Positions 8,790 through 16,979 of a DNA stretch of 22,980 nt are shown here, one piece after another. The stretch is from Firmicutes bacterium UBA3572 (GTDB lineage Bacteria > Bacillota > Desulfotomaculia > Desulfotomaculales > Desulforudaceae), in NCBI GenBank assembly GCA_002375985.1, contig DFNH01000021.1:5542-28521 (forward strand), read 5' to 3'. The notes beneath the pieces were generated by a model. That model worked only from the letters and a program-made list of their open reading frames with translations, did no database searches and was not told the origin of the DNA. The translations under genes were made by a program, and so were the position numbers. Every line of letters begins with the position of its first letter. The stretch's first letter is position 1.

Positions 8790-9674
8790 CTAACGGTCGG
8801 CGGCGTCAGAAGCAGCTTTGTCGGCGGTTTGCAGGCGCTGAACCAAGAGTTTTAGTTCGGCGATCTCCTCCCGGAGGCGGATTATTTCTTCCCTGGTGGT
8901 GGTGGGTGGCACCGCATCCGGCTCGTCTGCCTCCGCCTTGGGTTCCACTTCGGCCTTCTCCATAATGTTATTGACAATCACGCCGATGAACAGGTTGACG
9001 ACGATAAACGTCCCGATCAGAATAAATGACACGAAGTAAACCCAAGCCCAGGGCACCTCCGCATTGATCGGGCGCATCACCCCGCTGGCCCAAGACTCCA
9101 GGGTAACCACCTGGAACAGAGTAAGCATGGATTGGTGCAGGGTACCGAAGTACTCCGGCGAGACGTGGGCAAACAGAACCGTGCCAATCACGCCAAACAC
9201 ATAAAAGATAAGTCCCATCAGCAGCGTGATGTTACCGATGGCCGGAATGGTGCGCAACAATGCGATCACCATCCGCTGCATGGACGGGATCACCGAAACC
9301 GCGCGCAGCACACGCAACACACGCAGGATACGGAGCACCACGATGAACTGCGCGCCCGCGAAAATGTGTCCGGCAGCCACGATGACAAAATCGAACAGGT
9401 TCCAGCCGTCCCCGAAAAACCGGTACATAGGCCTGGTAGCCAGGATGCGCAACACGATCTCCATGGTAAAAACCCAGAGGATGATACGTTCCGAGTAATA
9501 GAACCAGTCCTTGTAGGATTCATAGAGTGCGGGGTAAGTTTCCAGCCCTACGATCACGGCGTTTACCAGAATAAGGCCAATGACCACCCCGGTAAAAGCC
9601 CGGTGACTAACAATCGGCTGCGCCCAGGAAAACAAGGATGGTTTATTATCGTCTTGATGTGCTCTAAGACCCAT
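8790..9674 (-). CDS. Bacterial voltage-gated sodium channel (NaChBac/BacNav family)
   Basis: 294 residues with the six-helix layout of single-domain voltage-gated channels. S1 is about 27-45, S2 about 60-80, and S3 about 92-106 (WNLFDFVIV). S4 carries four arginines every third residue (R115, R118, R121, R124). S5 follows at about 147-170, the pore loop holds the selectivity filter TLESWAS (191-197), and S6 is about 210-238 with the VNLFIGVIVNNI end. The filter sequence is the sodium-selective type of NaChBac and NavAb. After an acidic neck the C-terminus (about 261-285) is a leucine-repeat coiled coil that would hold the tetramer together. The protein lies in the cytoplasmic membrane. The start is ATG 9674 with no clear Shine-Dalgarno site. 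It is a single gene, divergent from the QueG-like gene. Confidence 0.93.
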   Translation of the reverse strand: MGLRAHQDDNKPSLFSWAQPIVSHRAFTGVVIGLILVNAVIVGLETYPALYESYKDWFYYSERIILWVFTMEIVLRILATRPMYRFFGDGWNLFDFVIVAAGHIFAGAQFIVVLRILRVLRVLRAVSVIPSMQRMVIALLRTIPAIGNITLLMGLIFYVFGVIGTVLFAHVSPEYFGTLHQSMLTLFQVVTLESWASGVMRPINAEVPWAWVYFVSFILIGTFIVVNLFIGVIVNNIMEKAEVEPKAEADEPDAVPPTTTREEIIRLREEIAELKLLVQRLQTADKAASDAADR

Positions 9675-9809
9675 ACGGTTTTATTTCTACAGGTAAACAT
9701 CAAATCCTGCGGATCCGAACCGTAATAACCCCGGCGACTACAGAAAAATGATGACGCAAAATCCGGCCTCCGGCAGGTACTCTTCGGGCGCCCGGCAAAT
9801 TTATGGTAT

Positions 9810-10574
9810 ATGCATAATTATATCCGGGACCTGATTACACGTCTGGCCACAAAAAACGCCGGCCGGTCCGCATACCGCACGCCGCTGGTGGGTTTCGCGC
9901 AAGCGGATAACCCCGGCTTTGCGCGGCTTAAGGAAGTAGTCGGCCCCGGACACCTTCTGCCGCAAGACCTGCTCCCCGGCGCCCGCAGTGTGGCGGCTTT
10001 TTTCCTGCCGTTCACCCGGGACCTGACGAGCATCCACCGCCGCAACCCCTATCCAAGCCGGGAATGGGCGGCGGCCTACATTCAGACCAACGAACTAATC
10101 AGCTCGATCTGCCGCACCCTGGTTGAGGAGTTGGGCAAAAGGGGGGTGCGGGCCGCCTGGCAAAAGCCGACCCATAATTTTCATGCTAAGACCCTGACTT
10201 CTTTTTGGTCCCACAAGCACGTGGCCTACCTTTGCGGACTGGGAACCTTCGGGCTCCACCACATGCTGATCACCAAGGCCGGCTGCGCCGGCCGCCTGGG
10301 GAGCCTGGTTCTGGACGTCCCACTCCCTGCAACCCCGGTCCCGGCGGAGGAATACTGTCTGCACCGGCGCGGGCAGAACTGCGCGGCCTGTGTGCGGCTG
10401 TGCCCCACGGGGGCGCTGAACACAAACGGACTGGACCGGCACCGCTGCTACCGGCAGCTCCTTGAAGTCAACGACTTTTACCACGATCTGGGTTTTTGTG
10501 ACATCTGCGGCAAATGCGCCGTGGGACCCTGCGCCCTGGCCGTACCCAAAGGGCCGGATGATTGCCACCGATAA
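9810..10574 (+). CDS. QueG-like double [4Fe-4S] cluster protein (short COG1600-type)
   Basis: 254 residues. Related to epoxyqueuosine reductase and reductive dehalogenases by the block WSHKHVAYLCGLGTFGLHHM (133-152) and by two cysteine sets: C183, C191, C194, C198 (followed by PTG) and C230, C233, C236, C241. These should hold two [4Fe-4S] clusters. True QueG is usually above 300 residues; this protein lacks the C-terminal HEAT-type extension and is probably a member of a related, uncharacterised reductase group rather than the tRNA-modifying enzyme. Whether it binds cobalamin cannot be told from the sequence. The start is ATG 9810, which has no visible Shine-Dalgarno site. It converges on the M48 protease gene. 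Confidence 0.8.
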   Translation: MHNYIRDLITRLATKNAGRSAYRTPLVGFAQADNPGFARLKEVVGPGHLLPQDLLPGARSVAAFFLPFTRDLTSIHRRNPYPSREWAAAYIQTNELISSICRTLVEELGKRGVRAAWQKPTHNFHAKTLTSFWSHKHVAYLCGLGTFGLHHMLITKAGCAGRLGSLVLDVPLPATPVPAEEYCLHRRGQNCAACVRLCPTGALNTNGLDRHRCYRQLLEVNDFYHDLGFCDICGKCAVGPCALAVPKGPDDCHR

Positions 10575-10691
10575 GAGCAGCCACCGGCGGTTATATCCAT
10601 CTAATGAAGAGAAACAAAAACGCAGCGGAGTTGTTCGACCCCGGTACCGGCGGGCACCACGGTAGAAATCGGGCGGTGAACACGACCGGTG

Positions 10692-11900
10692 TTATCGCTT
10701 CACGACCCACTGCTCAGCGGCGCTGATCCTCTCCACGGCCGGAGGGTGAGTGAACAACACGGTCCGGATAAAGGGGTGCGGCTGGACATCGGCAAGATTG
10801 GTCCGGGCGAGATTCTGGTACAGTTGAACGGCCCCGGCGGCATCCCCGGTCAGTTCCAGGCTTACGCGGTCAGCCTGTCGCTCAAAACTGCGAAAAACAG
10901 CGTTTTGTGCCGGCATGGCCAACAGTGAAAACACGGTTACGAACAGCAACAAAACAGGGACGGTTGCCGGATGTCCCGCCGGCACACCGTACCCGCCCAA
11001 GATCAGCCGGTAGAGCAGGAAAAACACCAGAGCGCCGCCCACGCCCATCACAATCCCTTTGATGATGTGCCGGTGCCGCCAGTGCCCGATCTCGTGAGCC
11101 AGCACCAATTCCGCTTCCCGCTGGGAAAAGCGGTTCAGGAGGTTATCGTAAAAAACGATGCGCTTGGTGTTACCCAAGCCGGTGACATAGGCGTTAGCCC
11201 TGGTGGTCCGCCGGCTGGCGTCGGCCACCAGCACTTCGCCCACCTCGATCCCGGCCTGGTCGGCCATACTCACCACCCTTTCCCGAAAGGGTCCTTCCGG
11301 CAGAGGGTGAAACTTGTGGAACAGGGGATCAATGATCACGGGTGAAATAACGGATTGCACCACCAGAAAAAGGCCGAAGGCCGCAGACGCCACAACAGGC
11401 CAATAGGCGGGAACAGCCCGGATGATCAGAAACAGCCCGGTAAAAACCACCAGGGTCAAAACCGTTCTCACCAGGAAACCCAGCACCTGATCACCAAGCC
11501 ACTGCCCGGTGGTCTGCGTAGATAAACCGAACCTGTGCTCCAGGACAAAGCCGCGGTAGTAATCCAGGGGCAAAGTAACGAGCTCGATTGCCACGAGCAG
11601 GAGCAACACAAAAGTCGCCACCTGCAAATACGGGTTTGCTCCGGGGAACGGTAACCAACCCTGCCGGAAAAGGACGAGCACGGCGGCCGACAACAACAGA
11701 ATAACCAGCGCCTGACCGCCCGCAAAAAGCAGGTAGCGCACCTGGGCGTAATCTTGCGCCCTTTCCACCTGATCGCGTTCAAAATGGGCTAGCGTTTGCG
11801 CGTCAATCTCCGGTGGGAACAGGGCGCAAAAAGCCACCAAACACAAGAGTGCCAGACCGGCAACAACAGCAGCCCAAAGCAACAGCGGCTCTCTCCTCAA
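10692..11900 (-). CDS. M48 family (Ste24-type) membrane metalloprotease
   Basis: 402 residues. The zinc motif HEIGH is at 269-273 and the third ligand is E340 in FERQADRVSLE, with the following D344 also conserved. Hydrophobic helices are near 7-28, 60-82, 93-110, 140-190, 282-300 and 312-332, as in CAAX prenyl protease 1/Ste24 homologs, with the active site inside the membrane-embedded chamber. In bacteria such enzymes are thought to act in membrane protein quality control. The start is TTG 11900, preceded by GAGGAG about 8 nt upstream; no ATG fits better. No operon partner: the molybdopterin gene upstream ends in its own terminator. Confidence 0.92.
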   Translation of the reverse strand: MRREPLLLWAAVVAGLALLCLVAFCALFPPEIDAQTLAHFERDQVERAQDYAQVRYLLFAGGQALVILLLSAAVLVLFRQGWLPFPGANPYLQVATFVLLLLVAIELVTLPLDYYRGFVLEHRFGLSTQTTGQWLGDQVLGFLVRTVLTLVVFTGLFLIIRAVPAYWPVVASAAFGLFLVVQSVISPVIIDPLFHKFHPLPEGPFRERVVSMADQAGIEVGEVLVADASRRTTRANAYVTGLGNTKRIVFYDNLLNRFSQREAELVLAHEIGHWRHRHIIKGIVMGVGGALVFFLLYRLILGGYGVPAGHPATVPVLLLFVTVFSLLAMPAQNAVFRSFERQADRVSLELTGDAAGAVQLYQNLARTNLADVQPHPFIRTVLFTHPPAVERISAAEQWVVKR

Positions 11901-12051
11901 AACCCCAACTCCTCTAAGTCCTTGGTCAGTATTCTCTCCTTTTTCCCGCCCCCAGGCAAGGAAAAACCGCTCCTGGGGGAACGGTTCCGTGTGTCATTCC
12001 GGCACGGTTATGCGGTCGGCAGATTCTGCATATATTGGCCTCCCCGTTTTT

Positions 12052-12124
12052 CCGGCATAGTTGATTGTATGCCGGCCGAGATCCGGTTAATGCAAGCAAG
12101 TCGGCCGACACGAATCCGGCCGAG
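12052..12124. repeat. Inverted and direct repeats upstream of the M48 gene
   Basis: A perfect 8-bp inverted repeat CCGGCATA/TATGCCGG (12052-12059, 12068-12075) has an 8-nt loop. CCGGCCGAG occurs twice in direct orientation (12072-12080, 12116-12124) with the palindrome TCGGCCGA (12101-12108) between. No U-run follows on either strand, so this is not a terminator. A TACAAT box (12065-12070 on the minus strand) falls inside the inverted repeat without a good -35. The cluster lies in the 331-bp gene-free stretch 11901-12231 and could be the control region of the protease gene. Nothing else was recognised in that stretch apart from the terminator at its far end. Confidence 0.4.
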
Positions 12125-12189
12125 TAAATTATTCATTTCCGCCTTTCCACTGCCGTCAGATGTACTAAGAATACGACAGAGGACAAACC

Positions 12190-12210
12190 AAAAACTCCGG
12201 CCCCCGCCGG
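12190..12210 (-). terminator. Intrinsic terminator of the molybdopterin oxidoreductase gene
   Basis: Read on the minus strand, CCGGC-GGGG-GCCGG (12210-12197) forms a 5-bp all-GC stem and is followed by AGTTTTT (12196-12190). It begins 22 nt after the stop at 12232. A second, overlapping hairpin (12209-12213 with 12221-12225) precedes it. Confidence 0.6.
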
Positions 12211-12231
12211 TGGTTCAAACCCACCCGGCTC

Positions 12232-14274
12232 TTAACTCGGGTTTGGCACCTGGCCGGCGGCCTTTTGCGTTAGGGGAATAAGCCGGCACATGCAGTCGTA
12301 AAACGGCGTGCCCAAGCCCATGTCCGGCAGGTACTGGGGTGTCAGTACGTTCACCCCGCCGCCGTAGGCCGCCCAGGAACCCTGGTAAATGAGGACCGTG
12401 TCCCGGCGCACCCGGTCCGTAACCGCCGCGCGGCACACCAGTGCCCCGTGCCGGGTGGCCACCCTCACCGGCTGCCCGTCCCGGATCCCGCAGGCGGCCG
12501 CCGCTTCCGGATGCAGGTAGACCCGCTGCAGAGTGCGCCCCTCCTCCGTCATATTCCAAAACTGCGAGTGCAGGTAGCCGGCGTGGTGGGCGGTAATCAG
12601 GTGAAAGGGGTACTCCTGTGCCGACACCGCGTCCCGCAGGGGACTTTCCACCGGTTCCACGTAAACAGGCAAGGGATCAAGTCCGTCCGCCGCCGCCCGT
12701 TCCGAGTATAGCTCGAACTTCCCGCTGGGGGTGAAAAACACACCGTCCTGCCAGGGCACTTCCGGTGCCGCCGGGTTCCGCACCGGTCCTTTCCGCAGGG
12801 TCTCCAGGGTAATCCCGTAGGCCGCCAGCGGGGCCAGCGCCCGCGCCAGCCACTCCCGCCCGTCAAGATCAGGGAAACCGTCCAGGCCCATGTGCCGCGC
12901 CAGCCCGGCGAAGATCTCAAAGTCGGAACGGCACTCACCCCGCGGCGGCACCACCGGCGGCGCGTAGGTGAGGTAGTGGTTCCAGGAGCCGAACACCACG
13001 TCTTCCGCCTCCAGGAACGACGTACAGGGCAGCACCATGTCCGCCATTTGGGCCGTATCCGTGAGGAAAAAGTCCGTCACCACCGTGAATTCGGAGCGGG
13101 CAAAGGCTTCTTTGACCCGGACCGTCTGCGGCGCCTGGGTCACCGGGTTACACCGGGTGACGAAGATGCCCCGCACCGGCGGGTCCCGGGCTTCCAGCAT
13201 GGCGTCCGCCAGGGTGGGCCAGGGCAAGAAGCGCTCCTCCCGCGCTAGCTCCGCGCCGGTGATGGGGGCAATCAGTCCCGTCCAGTGTTCTCCCCCGTAG
13301 TTGGCGCCCCCGCCGGGGACCCCGATATTGCCGGTGATGGCCGCCAGGGCGTCAATGGCCCGGATGGTCTGCCCGCCGTTGGCGTACCGCTGCAGTCCGA
13401 AACCAAACAGGATGCAGGCCGGCCGGGCGTTACCGTACTCCCGGGCCAGCGCCCGGATTTCTTCCACCGGCACACCGGTAACGGCGGCCGCCCGTTCGGG
13501 CGGAAACGTCTCCACCAGCCGCCGGAATTCTTCATAGCCCTTCACATGCCGGTCAATGAACCTTTGGTCGACCCAGCCGTTTCCGATCAGTTCGTGCGCC
13601 ACCGCCAGGGCCAGCGCCCCGTCGCTACCGGGCCGGGGGGCAACGTGCCGGTCCGCGTTGGCGCAACTCGCCACCCGGACGGGATTGATGACCACCACCC
13701 GTGCCCCCCGCTCCCGGGCCTTTTTCAGGAGCGGCATCAGGTGGATGTTGGTGGACGCCGGGTCCCGGCCCCAGAGGACGATCAGGCGCGAGTTCAAAAG
13801 GTCTTCCCAGCCGTGTATCTGCCGGCGGCCGAAATCGTAGGTCTGCGCCTGGCACCCGCTGCCCCAGCAAAGGCTGCCCGTGGGCCGGGAACAACCGCCC
13901 AAGGCGTTAAAGAATCGTCTGGAAAGGGTTTTCAGGATCCCGGCGGACCCCTCGTTGTCCAGGTGCAGCAGAGCGGTGGGTCCGTACCTGGCAATGATCG
14001 CCGTTACCCTATCGGCGATGATTTCGTAGGCCGTGTCCCAGGAAACCGCCTGCCAGGCGCCGCTTCGGCCCGAGCGCAAGAGCGGCGTGGTGATCCGCTC
14101 CGGGTGGTACATGCGCTGCAGGTGCCTTGTCCGCCCCTTGCCGCAGATCAGGCCCCGGTTAACCGGGTGCTCGGGGTCACCCTCGATGCGGGTGACCCTC
14201 CCGTTCTCCACCGTAGCCAACAGCCCGCAGTGGGCGAAACAGTCCAGCGGACAAGCCGTCCTGGTTTTCTGCAT
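12232..14274 (-). CDS. Molybdopterin-dependent oxidoreductase, solitary cytoplasmic catalytic subunit
   Basis: 680 residues from ATG 14274, which follows GGGGGAAAGGG. A longer reading to 14388 only adds non-conserved residues. The N-terminal [4Fe-4S] cysteines are C8, C12, C16 and C44 (CPLDCFAHC ... CGKG). The block TGSLCW places C136 where the molybdenum/tungsten ligand of DMSO-reductase-family enzymes sits, so a Cys-ligated metal is likely. The C-terminal molybdopterin dinucleotide domain starts near HLITAHHAGYLHSQ. There is no Tat signal, so it stays in the cytoplasm. No ferredoxin-like or membrane subunit gene is adjacent. It belongs to the BisC/DMSO reductase superfamily of single-subunit enzymes with unknown substrate; formate, thiosulfate and S- or N-oxides are all possible. 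Confidence 0.88.
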   Translation of the reverse strand: MQKTRTACPLDCFAHCGLLATVENGRVTRIEGDPEHPVNRGLICGKGRTRHLQRMYHPERITTPLLRSGRSGAWQAVSWDTAYEIIADRVTAIIARYGPTALLHLDNEGSAGILKTLSRRFFNALGGCSRPTGSLCWGSGCQAQTYDFGRRQIHGWEDLLNSRLIVLWGRDPASTNIHLMPLLKKARERGARVVVINPVRVASCANADRHVAPRPGSDGALALAVAHELIGNGWVDQRFIDRHVKGYEEFRRLVETFPPERAAAVTGVPVEEIRALAREYGNARPACILFGFGLQRYANGGQTIRAIDALAAITGNIGVPGGGANYGGEHWTGLIAPITGAELAREERFLPWPTLADAMLEARDPPVRGIFVTRCNPVTQAPQTVRVKEAFARSEFTVVTDFFLTDTAQMADMVLPCTSFLEAEDVVFGSWNHYLTYAPPVVPPRGECRSDFEIFAGLARHMGLDGFPDLDGREWLARALAPLAAYGITLETLRKGPVRNPAAPEVPWQDGVFFTPSGKFELYSERAAADGLDPLPVYVEPVESPLRDAVSAQEYPFHLITAHHAGYLHSQFWNMTEEGRTLQRVYLHPEAAAACGIRDGQPVRVATRHGALVCRAAVTDRVRRDTVLIYQGSWAAYGGGVNVLTPQYLPDMGLGTPFYDCMCRLIPLTQKAAGQVPNPS

Positions 14275-14433
14275 ACCCTTTCCCCCGCTCACACAAATCA
14301 AGTTCTTGTGTACCGTCAGATGGCCAACGACTACTCTTTCTCTGTCCGCTCCCGATTTCCTTCCCAGCCCGGACCCGCCGGGTCCCACGCCCCTTGAGCA
14401 GTGGGCAATAGAGGCGGTCCCAAGTATTGCGGT

Positions 14434-14814
14434 CTAAACGCTCCCGGGAACAACTTGGTCACCGGATTTGAGAAAAACGTAAAGGTCGCCCAGGGTCTGG
14501 ATACGCATCACATCCGGGAGTTCGAGCTGAAGGCTGAACAGGCGGGCGGTAAGCCAGGCGTCTCCGGACGCGGTGTGGCGCCCGGCGGGTTCGATCCCGT
14601 GCAACGCCAACACGGAGTCCAGGCCGTACGAACTTAGCGACGGGAAAAGGGCCCTGGCGATTACCTGGGTGTCCAACAGCGGGTTCTGGATAGTCCACCG
14701 GTACAGCGCCGCCCCGGCCACCATTTGTCGGTAATACCGGTTAGCTTGGAAACCGCAGGCGGAACCGGCCCCTTTCCGTCTAAGAAAGAAGGTACTGGCG
14801 CCAGAATTCGCCAA
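14434..14814 (-). pseudogene. Remnant of a DnaQ-type 3'-5' exonuclease lacking motifs I and II
   Basis: 126-residue reading frame whose start overlaps the end of the DUF294 gene by 35 nt. Residues 37-97 match the back half of DEDDh exonucleases: NPLLDTQVIARALFP, SSYGLDSVLALHGI and motif III RHTASGDA (H80, D85). The metal-binding DxE motif and the HN...FD motif are missing. Residues 10-35 (RRK...NRYYRQMVAG) look like the basic leader that precedes the catalytic domain in this family, so an in-frame internal deletion is more likely than simple 5' loss. DUF294 proteins are commonly followed by such an exonuclease gene. It may still be translated, but it cannot be an active nuclease as written. 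Confidence 0.62.
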
Positions 14815-16717
14815 ACTGGCTGCTGGTGAGCTTTTGCAGACGGGGAATGACCGACAGGGAGTCTTTGAGGATCTCTTGTTCCCGTTTGCTCAGGGCTTGC
14901 GGATTGATGTAGTTATCGGGTTCAGCACCCCGGCTCATTTTTTTCAGGTTCTCCCGGATTCGAAGCATTAGTATGGTTTCGTAGGCGGCCTCGATAAACT
15001 CGGCCTCTTCCGGCGGAATACCGCCGGCTTCCACCAACAGCCTCAGTCGCTCCAAAGTGGAGGTCGCGGTGATGCCGTACTTTAGAGCAAAGAGCCGGAT
15101 ACAGTTGACGATGTGCACGGAAGCGGCCGTCTTCAGGTTCAGTTCGTTTTTATGGGGTCCCGACTTTTCGGTGATAAATCCCCCAAACAGGCTGAGCGGC
15201 ACGCGCAGGTGCAGGTCCTCATCGGCCATAATGTGAGGCGCCCCGCCCGAAAAACGGTCAAAGGCGTGAAAAACGGTGTTCCACAAACCTTGGGCCAGTT
15301 CGGAATCGCCATAGACCGGGCGAAAGTCCAGGAGAATGGTCAGCATGCGGACATCCTGCGGATTAGCCCGCATCACGGCGCGCAGGACGTGTTCCCGCCA
15401 GGCGCTCAACGGGCGGCACCATTCCGGATTGGACGGCATCACCCCGCCGGGACACTCGCGGAAACCGCACCGGGCCAGGGCTTTCGAGATCTCGGTGCCC
15501 AGGTGGTGAAAGTAGGCTGCTATCTCGGCCGTAGTCCCGTTTTGGGGATCGGCCCAGATGATGGCGTTGTCCTGGTCGGTGCGGATGGCCTGTTCTCTGC
15601 GTCCGGCACTGCCCATGGCAATCCAGCAGTAGTCCACCGGCTTGGGACCGTAGATCTCCTCAACCTGCTCCTCGCACAACCGGATCACCCGCCGGGTGAG
15701 CGCATCGTGCAACTCGGTCATGATGTTGAGCAGATCGGGGATAGCCGTTTTTTCAGCCACCAGGGCCCTGAGGAATTTTTCGATCTCCTGTCCGGTTTCA
15801 CACAAACCGTCCAGCGATTGCTCGGTTTCTATCCGGTGTGCCAACCAGAGCGTCCCGGTACTCCGGGCGCGGGCCAGGTCGGCCACGCTGACGACGCCCG
15901 CCGGCAAACCGCTTTCCATCACTACCACGTGCTTGACCCCGTGCTTAATGGTCAGAAGCAGCGCTTCGTACAACAAGGCCGTCACCGGCAACTGGACCAG
16001 CTTGGTTTGCATTACCGCTTCCGCCGTCAGATCGACCGCCCCGCCCCGGGGAACGCTTTTCGCCAGTTGGGTAACCAGATTCCGCTCCGTAACCAGACCC
16101 ACAGGACGGCCGGTGTCATCGACCACCAGCACGGCACTGATGTTGTGGTCCACCATGGTGCTGGCCACCGTTTTCAGCGGGTCGCCGGCACGGCAGGAAA
16201 TTACCGGCGACGACATTATTTCGGCCACCCGCCGCCGAAACAGGCTTGGCTCGCCTTGCAGATAGACTGCCGGGGCCTGCTCGGCGACAATCTCCTGATA
16301 GAGCCTGCGCATCCGGCTCAGCAGCGCCCGGCTGAAAAAACTGGCCACCTCCGGGTGGTGATACATCAGCTGCTCAAAAACCTCCCGGGGAATAACCAGA
16401 CAGGTCAGATCCTCCTTGGCCAGTACCGATCCCGGATAGTGCTCGTCGGTCAACACCACCGTTTCCCCGAAAAAGTCATATGGGCGCCGGTAACCGACCA
16501 CCGCCACTTTGCCGTGCTCGCCCACTACCCTGACCTCGGCCAGGCCCTCCACCACCAGGTACAACACCTTTTGGCTGGGCATCCCCTGCTTGAACACGTA
16601 GGTGCCCGGGGCAAAGTGTTGGAAGTACACCTGAGAGGCAACATCGTCTAGTACCTCATCGCTTAGGTTTGAGAAAGGCGGTATTGACCGCAGGACTTGG
16701 ACCACGCTCGGATCCAC
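14780..16717 (-). CDS. Cyclic-nucleotide-binding/CBS/DUF294 putative nucleotidyltransferase
   Basis: 645 residues. The N-terminal 1-130 is a cNMP-binding domain (GTYVFKQG, FGETVVLTDEHYPGS). Two CBS motifs follow at about 165-290 (VAEIMSSPVISCRAGDPLKT, VLVVDDTGRPVGLVTERN, VVMESGLPAGVVSV). The nucleotidyltransferase motif GSAGRRE begins at G369, with metal ligands D381 and D383 in TDQDN. The C-terminal third is the DUF294 helical domain. The architecture is that of regulators resembling GlnD in domain logic, sensing nucleotides and perhaps modifying a partner; the partner is not known. The start is GTG 16717 after GGGAGGGG. In many bacteria this gene sits with an acetate/solute symporter and a DnaQ exonuclease; here only the exonuclease remnant remains. 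Confidence 0.9.
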   Translation of the reverse strand: MDPSVVQVLRSIPPFSNLSDEVLDDVASQVYFQHFAPGTYVFKQGMPSQKVLYLVVEGLAEVRVVGEHGKVAVVGYRRPYDFFGETVVLTDEHYPGSVLAKEDLTCLVIPREVFEQLMYHHPEVASFFSRALLSRMRRLYQEIVAEQAPAVYLQGEPSLFRRRVAEIMSSPVISCRAGDPLKTVASTMVDHNISAVLVVDDTGRPVGLVTERNLVTQLAKSVPRGGAVDLTAEAVMQTKLVQLPVTALLYEALLLTIKHGVKHVVVMESGLPAGVVSVADLARARSTGTLWLAHRIETEQSLDGLCETGQEIEKFLRALVAEKTAIPDLLNIMTELHDALTRRVIRLCEEQVEEIYGPKPVDYCWIAMGSAGRREQAIRTDQDNAIIWADPQNGTTAEIAAYFHHLGTEISKALARCGFRECPGGVMPSNPEWCRPLSAWREHVLRAVMRANPQDVRMLTILLDFRPVYGDSELAQGLWNTVFHAFDRFSGGAPHIMADEDLHLRVPLSLFGGFITEKSGPHKNELNLKTAASVHIVNCIRLFALKYGITATSTLERLRLLVEAGGIPPEEAEFIEAAYETILMLRIRENLKKMSRGAEPDNYINPQALSKREQEILKDSLSVIPRLQKLTSSQFGEFWRQYLLS

Positions 16718-16758
16718 ACTTATTCCCCTCCCGGCTGCTTCCTATAACCGCCCTTTCC

Positions 16759-16842
16759 CTATGCATACCGTCCAAACAGATCAACCCACATAAGGACCAG
16801 CAGGACGGCGGGCAGTACCCAGTCCTCGGTTTTTACGATAAT
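16759..16842 (-). CDS. Possible 27-residue single-helix membrane peptide (ATT start)
   Basis: Minus-strand frame from ATT 16842 to TAG 16759 with a stop just upstream and no ATG, GTG or TTG in the leader. A strong GGGAGGT (16857-16851) stands 8 nt before the ATT. The peptide has a charged start (IVKTED), a hydrophobic helix (WVLPAVLLVLMWVDLF) and a basic end (GRYA). It ends 41 nt before the DUF294 gene on the same strand, so it would be co-transcribed. It may be a leader peptide or a small membrane partner. ATT starts are rare, and the hydrophobic run could be chance. I do not recognise the family. Confidence 0.35.
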   Translation of the reverse strand: MIVKTEDWVLPAVLLVLMWVDLFGRYA

Positions 16843-16979
16843 AACCGGTTACCTCCCGGTTAGATAATTCTAAAATCTCTTGAGGTGTTAGGGAAACGGC
16901 AGAACGGTAAAGGGTCACATATGTTTCCTAAGCTGAGCAAGAAGGGGGGTGACCGGTCTGGGTATGGATCCGTTCCTAT

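Noticed and set aside
10575..10691. Bidirectional terminator between the QueG-like gene and the M48 gene
   Set aside because: Only short palindromes (CCGGTACCGG and a 5-bp AACAC/GTGTT stem) are present, without U-runs.
14371..14385. GGACCC-GCC-GGGTCC hairpin as a terminator behind the exonuclease remnant
   Set aside because: Only six base pairs and no U-run on either strand; probably chance in GC-rich DNA.
14275..14388. 38-residue upstream extension of the molybdopterin oxidoreductase
   Set aside because: Gly/Arg-rich with no Tat or other signal; ATG 14274 directly precedes the conserved Cys block and has a purine-rich ribosome site.
15113..16651. 512-residue plus-strand frame opposite the DUF294 gene
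   Set aside because: His/Gln-rich antisense shadow; the minus frame holds cNMP, CBS and nucleotidyltransferase motifs.
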